A stretch of DNA of 64,000 nucleotides from Dipteronia dyeriana. Lineage: Eukaryota > Streptophyta > Magnoliopsida > Sapindales > Sapindaceae. Shown piece by piece: positions 36,689-46,960 of the stretch. A program made the position numbers and the translations under genes. The notes below the pieces were generated by a model. That model worked only from the letters and a program-made list of their open reading frames with translations, searched no databases and had not been told where the DNA came from. The first letter of the stretch is position 1; every line of letters begins with the position of its first letter. Where the stretch lies: positions 8,564,413 to 8,628,412 of the forward strand of contig CM065301.1 of the NCBI GenBank assembly GCA_032871835.1. The letters run 5' to 3'.

Positions 36689-37655
36689 TTACCATGCTTC
36701 CACTGCTTCTTTGACTTCCTGAGTCCGCTCCCGGTTACTTCTCCCAGTTGATGGTCCTCCGAAAATAGTTTGTATTACTTCATTTGCCTCGGGACTGGCC
36801 CTTTTGTTCCGACCAGAATTATGATCTGCCTTGGTCTTTTTCTTAATTTCTGACTTCTCATCTTTCTTCAGGATTATATCTTGCAGGTGTCCTTCCCGAA
36901 TGAGGGTCTCTATATAGTCTTTAAGCATGTAACATTTCTTATGGAATTTGTAACATTTCATCGTGTCTCGCCGAGCAAATTGAGATTACCGACGTGGCTC
37001 ATTCACCATATTCTTTTCTTCTAGTATTTCCAGGATTTCTTCCTGTTTTTTCCAGAGTGGGGTGTAGTTCGTGTATTTTCCTCGGAACTTTTCTACGGTT
37101 TGGTTAGCATTACGCCCACTCCCCCCCGTCCTTGTTCCTCTCTTTGCTATTTCCTTTTTGTTTCCCTTTATGGTTTTGTGATTTTGACTCGACATCCTTT
37201 TGTTCGGGTCTCCCTTCATGCATGTAACTACCTTCTGTTGCCAGCTCTTCTTCTTCCGCCAGAGCATATCCGTCTGCCATATCCATCATATTTGCATATC
37301 TGGTTAGACGAGCCCTTCTTAGGTCAAAAGATAGTCGTCCATTCTGCAGGTTGTTTATAAATGCAGCGATTATTGCTTCATCACTTGCGCTGCCAATTTC
37401 TGAGACCGTCTGGCCAAACCTTCATAGATACTTCTTCAACGACTCGTATTTCCCTTGTTTCAGCTGAGAAAGGTAAGACACTGACTTTTTCCTATGCACA
37501 TTGCCTAGAATTAGTCTCGAGAAGCTTCTGTTCAACTCACTGAAACTCTCAATGCTTATCGGGGGCAATCTTTCGAACCATCTTGAACCCGTATCTCCCA
37601 GAGTTTGTTGGAAATTAAGGCACAACAACGGATCGATGTGTGCATATTGAGCCAT
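36689..37655 (-). pseudogene. Gypsy gag (broken)
   Basis: 37655-37422 has the Tat gag core (DPLLCLNFQQTLGDTGSRWF, LPPISIESFSELNRSFS, KKSVSYLSQLKQG.YESLK), continued past a stop by EAIIAAFINNLQNG.LSF and RYA. A Lys/Gln-rich linker follows, then 36961-36689, whose CYKFHKK and LKDYIETLIREGHLQ correspond to the zinc-like C-terminal end of Tat gags. Several stops and a frame change separate the pieces. Sequence from 37660 to 38520 probably includes the gag leader but is too decayed to read. Confidence 0.8.
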
Positions 37656-38523
37656 GACACTTTTATATCATCTAACATGCTCTTTAGGATATGTATCATT
37701 TTTAAACTTTTCTACATGTGGCATCTTGAATCTTTCCGGGAATGGCGTTCACAGGATTTTTCTAGTAAAAGAACTGTCAGAATCATCATCAGACAACTCA
37801 TTATATCCATATCACTTAATCAATGCGTCCATTTGACGCTTGTTGTTTTTGACTTCTCGGGTCAGGCTCTGAATCATGACATCTCTGTCCCCCACCGATT
37901 CTCCGTGATGGTTAATCTGTCAGGTGATCGTCATACCTGTTTCCAGTTCCTCTTCATTCTGTTCCCGAGTCTCATGGGCTAATTCTTACAGACGTATGGT
38001 TCTATGACGACGTTTGTGATAGTGCCTATCTCTATCCTCTGATGACGATGACCGATCTCTGCGCCGGTCATATTTACGGTGTCTATCATGACCCACCTGA
38101 CAGTGACTCCACTTTTGGCATGGCCGTTCTTCTGCGGGCGTTTCATGGTCCTTGTCCGTGTTGCGTGTTATACCCCCAGCTTGATTGATTTGATCTGAGT
38201 TCCTAATAGCTACTGGTGCATCTGGTTCCGGACCAACTACAACCGATCAGAGCCTTGTAGGTGGAGGGTTTGGAGGATGTGCCTCTCCTGTGGCCAAAAG
38301 ATCTATTCCTTCTCGCGTCCATCTGCCAATAACTGTTGCAGTGCATCATGAAAACGACGTGCTATATCCTCGCTGGTATGAGGGATTTGATGGATACCAG
38401 CCAAGGATATCAGATGATTCCCGGTGGTTGTTGTAGAATCCTGAGCGACCCCACCCGTATGTGTATTATCTGGAACTGTCTATGCTTCCACTACCAGCCA
38501 TTACTTAAACAGGTTCAACACTG

Positions 38524-38541
38524 TCCCTCCTTCTAGCGCCA
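38524..38541 (-). other. Primer binding site of the gypsy element
   Basis: Three bases inside the 5' LTR edge the minus strand reads TGGCGCTAGAAGGAGGGA, a TGGCGC-type primer site of the kind found in plant gypsy elements. Its position fixes the LTR at 38544-39380 as the 5' LTR of a minus-oriented element. The matching tRNA was not identified. Confidence 0.7.
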
Positions 38542-38543
38542 GT

Positions 38544-39380
38544 TGTTGACGTTGATTTCTCGATGGATAAGAAAGTCAACAATGTTGGATTTAGTTATGA
38601 CCTGTCAAAAGTGAAAGAGAAAAATGATGCAATTAAAGTTATTAAGACATAAGTTTACGTGGTAAAACTCCGGTAGTCGGAGAAACATCCACGGGTGGCT
38701 GAATACACAACCAAGCCAAATCCACTATTTAAATAAAGAATTACACCACTCGATCTCTTTTGTCTCTCTTTTGTAGTGATTTTTTATGTATATTTCATTA
38801 TATATCTCTCTTGACAATGAGATTATGGGTCTATTTATATATGTATAGAACTCTAATCCTTGTTGTACAAGTAATGAAAAGAATTTGTATTTAATTACGA
38901 TTGGTTGCTTGTTGGAAGGAGAAGGAGTTGAATCTGAATCTTTATGGGACTCTAATTACACAATGTGATTTAGGATTTTATTTTCCTAATCGATGTGCAA
39001 TCTTCTAGAAGGATAGAGTCGTTGCCTGATTTGGACTTGCTCCCTATTTGGTGTATTATCTTTCTAGAAACTCTCTTTGATACGGATGTCTTGCGTACTG
39101 GAGCATGATTATTGGTTCACCCACATGTGAATCGTGTGCTGGATTTCTTTATTCGGGTTTCCCGTATTGTCCCGAGTAGAACATAATGTGCAAAGTACTT
39201 TGTCCTAAGTAGGATACAACGTGCCGAATACCCATGTTTAGACTTACTCGGATTTTTATTCATTTTTAATATCTTGAAGGGTATCTTCTAGATGTTAACT
39301 CGAATGTCCATCTGGCAATTTTTTTTAAAAGATTATCCTACCTGTCAGTTACCTGTAAAATGGACAAAATAGATATAACA
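38544..39380 (-). repeat. Gypsy 5' LTR (minus orientation)
   Basis: 837 bp; on the minus strand it begins TGTTATATC and ends CGTCAACA. A TATA box (TATATAAATAG on minus) lies at about 38831-38842. It is the inverted, diverged partner of 31481-32331. Its outer flank on the minus strand is GAATT (39385-39381). Confidence 0.88.
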
Positions 39381-39385
39381 AATTC

Positions 39386-40178
39386 AATTTGTGAGTTTCC
39401 GTTTCCGTTATTTCACCCCAACGATGTATGACATGCAACCTCTAATAAACATCATCAATCCTATTAATTTTTATGATTATGCATTAACTGATCATTGCCA
39501 TAAATATTAATCGATCGCTTGAGTTTTCTATACAATCGTATTCATGCACATGTACTGATCATAGACGCCTGTATATATAAAAATCAATATTCCTCCCATT
39601 AATTAAATAATATATATATAAATAAAAATTAAACAATCCTTCATTTTCCAATCCATTTTTTATAAATTTAAATTCTCCATCGGATAATCTTTTATCATTT
39701 CTTTGACAACCAGGTTTCCAAGATCAAAGAGAGAGACAATTGAGGAAGAGGTAACTTATTTATAAATATCAACGACTCTTGGTTTTTTTTTTGTTTTCAT
39801 TTTCAAGTTATTCATTGTTATATATAATGATCAGATATGTATATAAGTTTTCGAGTTTGAAATTACGTTATTGAATATCTACCTGTATGTTGTTTGTATA
39901 ATTAATAATGAGGTTTTTGTTTTTGTTTTATTAAAAAAAAATTACAAAATTTTATGAGAATATATGTAGTCTATTTAACAGTTTGATTTCATTTTTGGAA
40001 CTTCCTCAACATACCAATAATGTCATTGAAACAGGTCTTATTAACGCATTGCTTTTGAATATAATGTCTTATTTATTTTAGTCAATGGATATTTGTCAAT
40101 GTATAACCATTTCTTAATATCGAAGATGAAATTGACACTGAAATTTACATTGGGTGACATTGTGATGAAATAAAATTT

Positions 40179-40221
<43 letters not shown>

Positions 40222-41467
40222 TGATTATCAATATCTGGCTTTTGACATCTCTAAATGTACAGAAAAAAAAAGTGAGTATGATTTCCTATATCTTTTTAGA
40301 TCACTTAGTTTTACTTAAAAAGGATATATATTAATAATAATTTAAAATCATTTTTACGAAAACAAAACAAAGAAATAATGATGCATATTACATGATTACA
40401 ATGAATTCCAAATATGGTTGGGGTTGGAAAATGGCATTCCTTTTCAATTTTGCTAATTTTGAAAATAACTTGAGATATTAATATATTATCATTCTTTTTG
40501 TTTCGTTTTTTCCTTATTTTCTAAGAAAAGTTTTGAATGAAATTGAATTTCTAGATCCAGTTTAAATCCATGTAATGAATTTGACAATAAAACATATAGA
40601 GAAGATTAAGAAAAAGAAAGAAAGGAAAAGAGTGTTTCAACACACTATTCTTGGATCGACCATGGATAACGCTCTGGATAAAATTGTTTGTGTAATTTAT
40701 CGATGGTGATTATTTGAGTCATAAGCTTAAAAGTCCGTGTAGAGTTAATAATAACGTAGCATGGAAAAATTAAGCGTTGAAGTTGGTGATTTTTTTTTAT
40801 TTTTTTTAACTCTTTTGATTCTACTTTATATTGATCAAAAAATTGATTCCAATGTAAAGAGATAAAACTTTTTAACTATCCAGTGTCACAAGTGACTTTA
40901 CACTTCTCACATTAATTAATATTAATTTCTTCGATATCATTAAAATCTTGATTACAATTTTTTCATCTCAATATTAAATTTAAGTTGATGGCTCTCTAAA
41001 AACTCGATCTCGGATTTTTATAGATAATCTGAAAGATACTATTTGTCTATTTCTGTCATATAAGATTTTTAAAATAGACCATATATATATGACAAGAGAG
41101 AGGATTCGTACGTAGTTGTTGTCTTGATTGATTATAGAATTTTGTTGCTGGATTTCATTTGGGAAGGGGGGGGAGTTCATGGAAAATTACCACTTTGTAA
41201 GCTGGAAAATGGTTATCAGGCTTGGCCTAGAGGAGGACTCGGAGTGGATAATTTGGTCAAATGAATTTGGCCTTAAATTCTCCTATATTTATTTTATTAA
41301 TAATAAATATTTAGTTTTTCATGTCCTATTAAATATATTAAATATTTACTAATATTATTAATAAATATTTAATTTTCATATTTTTTATCTTCCATCCTAT
41401 TTAATATATGATTAATAATTTATTTAATATTATTAATAAAATTTAAAGTTTCTTTAATACATACCTA
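39386..41467. other. AT-rich intergenic DNA
   Basis: No gene recognised. It contains (TA)n at 40182-40217 and a run of G at 41165-41173. Small ORFs lack motifs. Confidence 0.6.
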
Positions 41468-42208
41468 GGCTCAGTTTGGTATTGTTGTGCTGTAGGGAGA
41501 AGTGTTTTTGAAATTGCTGTGGGGGGAATTACTTTTGGAATTGCTGTTGGAAGAATCAGCTGAGTGTTTGGTAAACTGATTTTCAAAAGTGCTGTGAGAA
41601 CTAAAAGCAATTTCATTGTGTTTGGTAAACTAAAATAAAAAGTGTTGTGAGTGTGTAAAATTACTAAAAGGACATAGACATCTAAATGGTACTAATGTGC
41701 TATACTTTATATTTTTCTTGTTTATTTGTGTTTAGTGTTATATAATTATGGTACTTTATTGAATTAATTAGCCCCATTTTTTATTCTACTACTTATTTAA
41801 TTAATTAACCCTATTTATTTATTTATTTCTTTCTTTATTTTATTCTACTTTATTTTTTTATTTCATTTTTATTCTACTTTATTGAATTAATTATCCCAAT
41901 TTTTTTTATACAGTTATGACAACATTTTATTTTACAGAAATATAAATCCATTTTTTTTGTTAAATTTCGTTAAAGGTAAGGATAAAGTTGGAAAGTTAGT
42001 AAAATTTTATGTAATAGCACTGTAGCACGTTTTCTAAAAGCAGAAGCCAAAATCCAAAAGCATGTATTTGTAGCTTTTCAAAAACTCAGTTGGGAGAAGC
42101 TAAAAGTGACAAAAAGCACTTCCCCACGATTTTACCAAACACTTTGTCTTAGGTCCAGAATCACTTTTGACCCCAAAAGCAGCTGGGGAAGCAATGCCAA
42201 ACTAAGCC
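41468..42208. mobile_element. Tourist-like (PIF/Harbinger) element, non-autonomous
   Basis: Ends GGCTCAGTTTGGTATTG and the complement of GGCTTAGTTTGGCATTG form a 17-bp inverted repeat with two mismatches. The pairing continues weakly inward (gctgt...cagc, and the caaacactt/agtgtttggt words). The flank is CTA at left and TTA at right, consistent with a TTA target duplication with one change. 741 bp, AT-rich, no transposase. Confidence 0.75.
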
Positions 42209-42211
42209 TTA

Positions 42212-43820
42212 GTCTTTCATATCCTTTTAGATATATTAAATATTTACTAATATTATTTGTAAATATTTATTTTTTCATATTCTTTTAGCATTCATCCTAT
42301 TTAATAATATAATTAATATTTATTAATATTATCAATAAATATTTTTTTTTATTTCTTTTGACATTTCTTTTATTTAATCTATTTAATATACAATTAATAA
42401 ATAATAAATGAGTAATTAATTAATTAAATTAAATATTTTTAAGTAATGTTAGTTTATATGTAAAGAATAATAAAAAATTATAATAATTTTTAAAAAAATA
42501 AATTTATAAATTGGTTAGAGGAACTAATTTGATATATTTAGGAAAATATAGGAACCACAGACTAAAAATAATTAAAAGGTTGATATTTTAAAATAAGATA
42601 ATCATTCAAATCCAAATAGTATCTTTGATGTTAAAAGATCTTTTCTCTTGTCAAACTGATAAATTAAATAAGTAAATCCATACTATATTCAATTAGAAAG
42701 AAAGAAAGAAAAAAAAAAGAACAAAATCGTGCAAGCTCACATGTTGCACACTAATTTTAATAATAGTGAAGTTATATAAAGTTATTTTCGGAATATAACG
42801 TCAATACACTAATTATGTATTAAGAATTAAATAAAAAGTCAGAAAATTAGACATTTTAAATTTAAGACATCTCGACTTAATTTATGATTTAACTTATCGG
42901 AAAAAACAAACTTCTTAGAAAAGAAATTTTAATTTCTGTATCTCAGTAATTTTTTTCCTTTTTTGGGGAGAATCATAACGGAAGTATATGTGATGTGTGT
43001 CTTTTTAAGAGGTGGATGGGGTGTATAAAGTATCACTCTATCAACAATTCTTTGTAATCGATGTAATGGGCTATTAATTAAATGGTGATAATTCAGTCCA
43101 TTAAATAATAGAACTCACAAGATGGTATCGATTATCCAATTTATTCATGGTCCCAAAATCTCTTTAAGATATATGTGATTACGTGCAAGGATTACAATAT
43201 TAGTATCGATATCGATATCTGTTGATATTCTGTCAAAAATTAAAAAAATGATGGAGATTTATGCTAAATTTAGATTTTTTAAAGAATTTTTTTATGATAA
43301 ACTTAATCAAATAATTACACATCAAATGAATCATATTTCAACAATAAATTAACACAGTTATGAGTTTATTATAAATTATAATATAGACAATTTCTGTATA
43401 TAACTTTTAAAATTGAGCATTTAATATAAAGAGATTAAATATTTAATAAACAAAATTATCATTAACACATATATATATATATATAGTTCCATACTTTCAA
43501 GATTTTATTATAAATCATAAATCATAAATAATAATACATTGTATGTCTGAAATTTAAAACCAAAATGAATTCTTTGCTGATTGAAATACTGAAAATACAT
43601 TTCTATCTTGATTCGAACAATAATTTTTTCAGGAAAACGTGCTTGCAAAGTTTTCAATGTAGTTGTTAATATGTCACACGTATGTTGCTTAATCTTTTCC
43701 AATTGATCTATGAATTAGGTAGTTTGTATTTATCCAACTTAGTGGATATTGTTGATTTGCATGCATAGGCATTGCATTTGGCATTTGTTGTCGAGAGGGA
43801 TAATCAAATATATTACAATC
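42212..43820. other. AT-rich intergenic DNA
   Basis: No gene or clear transposon end. It includes TA repeats at 43469-43485. Some words near 42226-42300 repeat those near 41330-41400 (atatattaaatatttactaa), suggesting an old local duplication around the Tourist element. Confidence 0.55.
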
Positions 43821-43825
43821 ATCAT

Positions 43826-44724
43826 TGTTGGGTTGGGTTTCCTCCAAATGTAGAGATTACCCAAAGAGAGTTTACCATGTATTCATAGTAAAACTCACAT
43901 AATATATGTGGATGGCCCAATGATTTTTTTAGTCTCTTTACATGTAGTATAAATTAAGCCCTTCTTGAATTAGGGGTTTGTGTGAAAAAGTGAAGAGAGA
44001 ATCGGCGTGCAAGAGAGAGAAGAGATAAAGAGAAAGGCGTGGAGGCTGCTGTCCAGAATTTTTCAGAGAGCTGTTTGAAGGTCGATTCGTTCTCCGATCG
44101 AGCTCAAATTTTGTAGACGTGTTCACCACACACGGTACTACACTCTGGTCTGAGGAATTGTCAATCAGAGTTCCCTGTTGTGAGTTTTGCGGTTCGGAAA
44201 AGGGCTGGACAGAAAACAGGGGAGCTGTTGCGCAGTTTGCTTCAAAAGGAGATTTCTCTTTGGTTTGTAGTCCGATTGAGCTGAAATTTGGATAGATTAT
44301 TCTTCTCTCATGGTTATACGATCTCCATAGTTGGATCGTTGATCGGAAATTTCTACAGAAAATTACACACCCAGAACAGAGGATTCGAGTTTGTTAAATC
44401 CTATCTCTCTTGTTTTACTTGCTAATATTGCATGTGTTGCCAAGATTAGTTAATCTTAAGGTTAATGTGTTATATGTCTCTAGTTCAACTAGATAGAATT
44501 ATGTGTATGGCCATTATATTTTGATAGTGGAGATTTCGGAGGACCCGTGGTTTTTACTCCTCAATTCGGGGAGGTTTTCCACATAAAATTCTTGGTGTTC
44601 TTGTGTTTGTGATTGAGCTTGTGGTTGTGTTATTTGCTGCTCTATTTTATTTGCTTCCTATTAGGTTCACACAAGAGAGGATAAATATTGTTTGTGATTG
44701 TTATTTGTGCGTTTTATCCTATAA
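43826..44724 (+). repeat. Probable decayed solo LTR with 5-bp target duplication
   Basis: It starts TGTTGGGTTGGGTTTCC, has a TATA box (tataaatt near 43949), a purine-rich leader with gagaga repeats, and a U5-like region (tttttactcctcaattcggg, ttttccacataaaattcttg) typical of plant copia LTRs. The 5-mer ATCAT precedes it (43821-43825) and recurs at 44725-44729. The right end (cctataa) lacks the expected CA, so the end is placed by the repeat of ATCAT and is tentative. No internal coding domains follow. Confidence 0.5.
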
Positions 44725-44825
44725 ATCATAACTACCATAATATGGTACATGAGAACCTGACCTTGTTTGCGAATCACCGAAAGAACTATTTTCTGTGTTT
44801 ATACTCATTAAGAAGAGAGTCATAT

Positions 44826-45363
44826 TCAAAGATTTTTTATCAATTTGATTTGTTCCTCCATGTTGTATACCACGATTTTGATTAAAATTATTTGCATGAG
44901 CATCCCAACTTGTCGTACTATCATTCCAACTTGTTGCACTAGCATCCTAACCTCCGGTACGAACATCTCAACTTGTTGCACCAGCATTCTAACCCCCTGC
45001 ACGAGAATCCCAACCTCTTGCCTCATCCCCACCGTCACCATTGTCTCCATCATCTTTTCCTTCACTATTTCCATTAGAGGTATGTTGGTCATCGAAAAAG
45101 TTGGTAACAATAACTCCACAATCTACACCATCTTCTTCTTTAATCACTTGTTCAACATTTATTCTCATGCCTTGAGCATGAGAAGCAATATGTGGATCAG
45201 GATTTCCCTTACCATCTATCCAAGGAGATAAATCTAACCCAATCAAAAATAGGATTCTCATTATCGTCTTCTGCTTCAACAGCTACTTGAAGTAGATCCA
45301 TAAAATCAGTTTCATTTACTTTATCTTTTTCAGCTGCCATATCTTTAAGTTTCAACTTCATGT
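44826..45363 (-). pseudogene. Unidentified coding remnant with a 21-bp tandem repeat
   Basis: On minus, 45363 downward reads MKLKLKDMAAEKDKVNETDF, then MDLLQVAVEAEDDNENPIFD; after a frame change it continues DLSPWIDGKGNPDPHIASHA and an acidic, Gly/Asp-rich tail, then six 21-bp units. The style (acidic, ending in Gly-rich repeats) recalls C-terminal tails of domesticated or transposon proteins, but no family could be named. The frame change and missing ends suggest a broken gene. Confidence 0.4.
44902..45027. repeat. Tandem repeat, six units of 21 bp
   Basis: Units follow the pattern at(c/t)c(c/t)aac(t/c)t(g/c)ttg(c/t)ac(t/g)a(g/a)c, for example atcccaacttgtcgtactat then attccaacttgttgcactag. 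With a period of 21 bp every frame is a heptad: minus frames read as V-x-M-L-V-Q-Q or W-N-A-x-A-T-S types. This explains the overlapping ORFs on both strands. Confidence 0.8.
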
Positions 45364-46960
45364 TATAATAACAATAAACAAGTTGTTCAAGCTTAGAATA
45401 TGCAAGACAAAACGAAATTAATTTTTGTACAAATCAATTTATAAATATGAAAGTTCTAATGAGTTTTAGAAAACTACACAACATCTAAAATTTGCATACA
45501 ATTATAATATAATTATTTTTTTATAATTTTTTTTGTCAAAGTAAACATTTACGTACCTGATTATTTGATAAAGATATTGAGATTTTGATATAAACTTGTG
45601 ATATAAAATTTGATACGTAAAGTGTAGACCTGTATAATGAAAACCGGAAAGAGACGAGTGAAGATTATTTAATAGATGAAGTGAAACGGAGAACAAATAG
45701 ATGAATAATTGAAGGAGATTTTTATTGTTGCACTCATTTATATTCGGTGCATCGAATAAATTATATATGATGATGCATTTATTTTGTTTCTATATTTCAA
45801 AATTCTATCACTATTGTTCTGTACCATGCTATTTTCAAAATTATATCATTATGATTCTATGCCATTATTGTCATACGGCTCCTACCAAATAATTGACTTC
45901 CTAATTATTTTGTATTTTTATTTTTTGATAAAAATAACTTAGTTTGTTTAGATTCTCTACTCAAAAGAAATAATTACAGGTTTTTATACGTTTTGTACAA
46001 ACAATTTTGAGATTCCTTTATTTAGAATGTTGGGACAAAGTTACAAAAAAAAAACAATTCTATATTTATAAATTGATAGGTACATTTTAATATTATTTGA
46101 AATTAATTTTACACATTTGAGTTACCGATTTTTTTATATATATATTGCTTTCACAAAATTTTACATATTTTACATGTCTACTCTTTAGTTATTTAACCAA
46201 TTTTATTTCAAGTCCTCAATAATTTTACTATTGACTATTATGTTGGATTTTTTTTATAAATCTATTAATGGTTCTTCTAAAATAATTTTCAATCTAAAAT
46301 ATTTTAATAATAATTTAATTATTTAGGATTCAAAAAAAATATTTTAAAAATATTCAAAATATCCATGGACTTTCGGGGTGAAATTCATGAAATTTTAGGA
46401 ATATCGGGATATTTTGAGAATATCAGGAAATTTTACAGATATTTCGTAATCGATCGAAAATTCTGTAGGATATTTGATATTTTTCTGTTTCAATGTCGGT
46501 CCCTCCAAAATACGAATATATCAGTGGATATTTCGGTATATCTATCGTTATTCAGTTCCTTGATTATGTGAATAGGTACGGATATTAACACCCATAAATA
46601 TGATAAGCACACCCATATTTTAATAAAAAAATTAATTACAAAAATATCACAATAGAAATTGATCAATAAGGACAAACTTGTTTAATTATATATACAAAAA
46701 ACTAAATACTATGTACACCTATTAATTATACATATATCTTCTATTATATCTCGTTATTACAAATAATCTAAACCTTAATTTTATTTCAAGTATCAAAATC
46801 TTTCGTTATGATATAACATCTTTCAAACTACATGTGTGTGCCGAGTACCCAAGAACTGGAGGGAGGAGAAGGTTATACAGTGTGTCCATTGTGGTTTAGG
46901 GGCTGTGCATGTGGAGATTGATTAATTGTCTCTCCTAAAGGACACTAATGTATACTTAGG
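45364..46960. other. AT-rich intergenic DNA
   Basis: No gene recognised. An internally repetitive patch at 46370-46570 has ggatattt, gatatttcg and tatttcg words at close spacing. The ORF at 46365-46571 is built from these and is not taken as a gene. Confidence 0.55.

Larger units (their letters stand above)
24300..39380. mobile_element. Tat-type Ty3/gypsy retrotransposon, split by an inferred inversion
   Basis: Minus-strand part: 5' LTR (38544-39380), primer site, gag, protease, RT, RNase H, second RNase H, integrase (to about 32870). Plus-oriented part: antisense ORF region, polypurine tract, 3' LTR (31481-32331). Two RNase H domains and an extra antisense ORF before the 3' LTR are known marks of the Tat lineage. 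The LTRs are inverted relative to each other, and the 5-bp outer flanks read GAATT when each is taken in its own LTR orientation. The simplest explanation is one insertion, later inverted between a point near 32846 and a point near 24.2-24.3 kb. Without the hAT inside, the element is about 11.7 kb. All frames are broken. Confidence 0.75.

Noticed and set aside
44845..45231. 128-codon plus-strand ORF rich in Cys, Thr and Ile
   Set aside because: It is the complement of a better minus-strand reading and its regularity comes from the 21-bp repeat.
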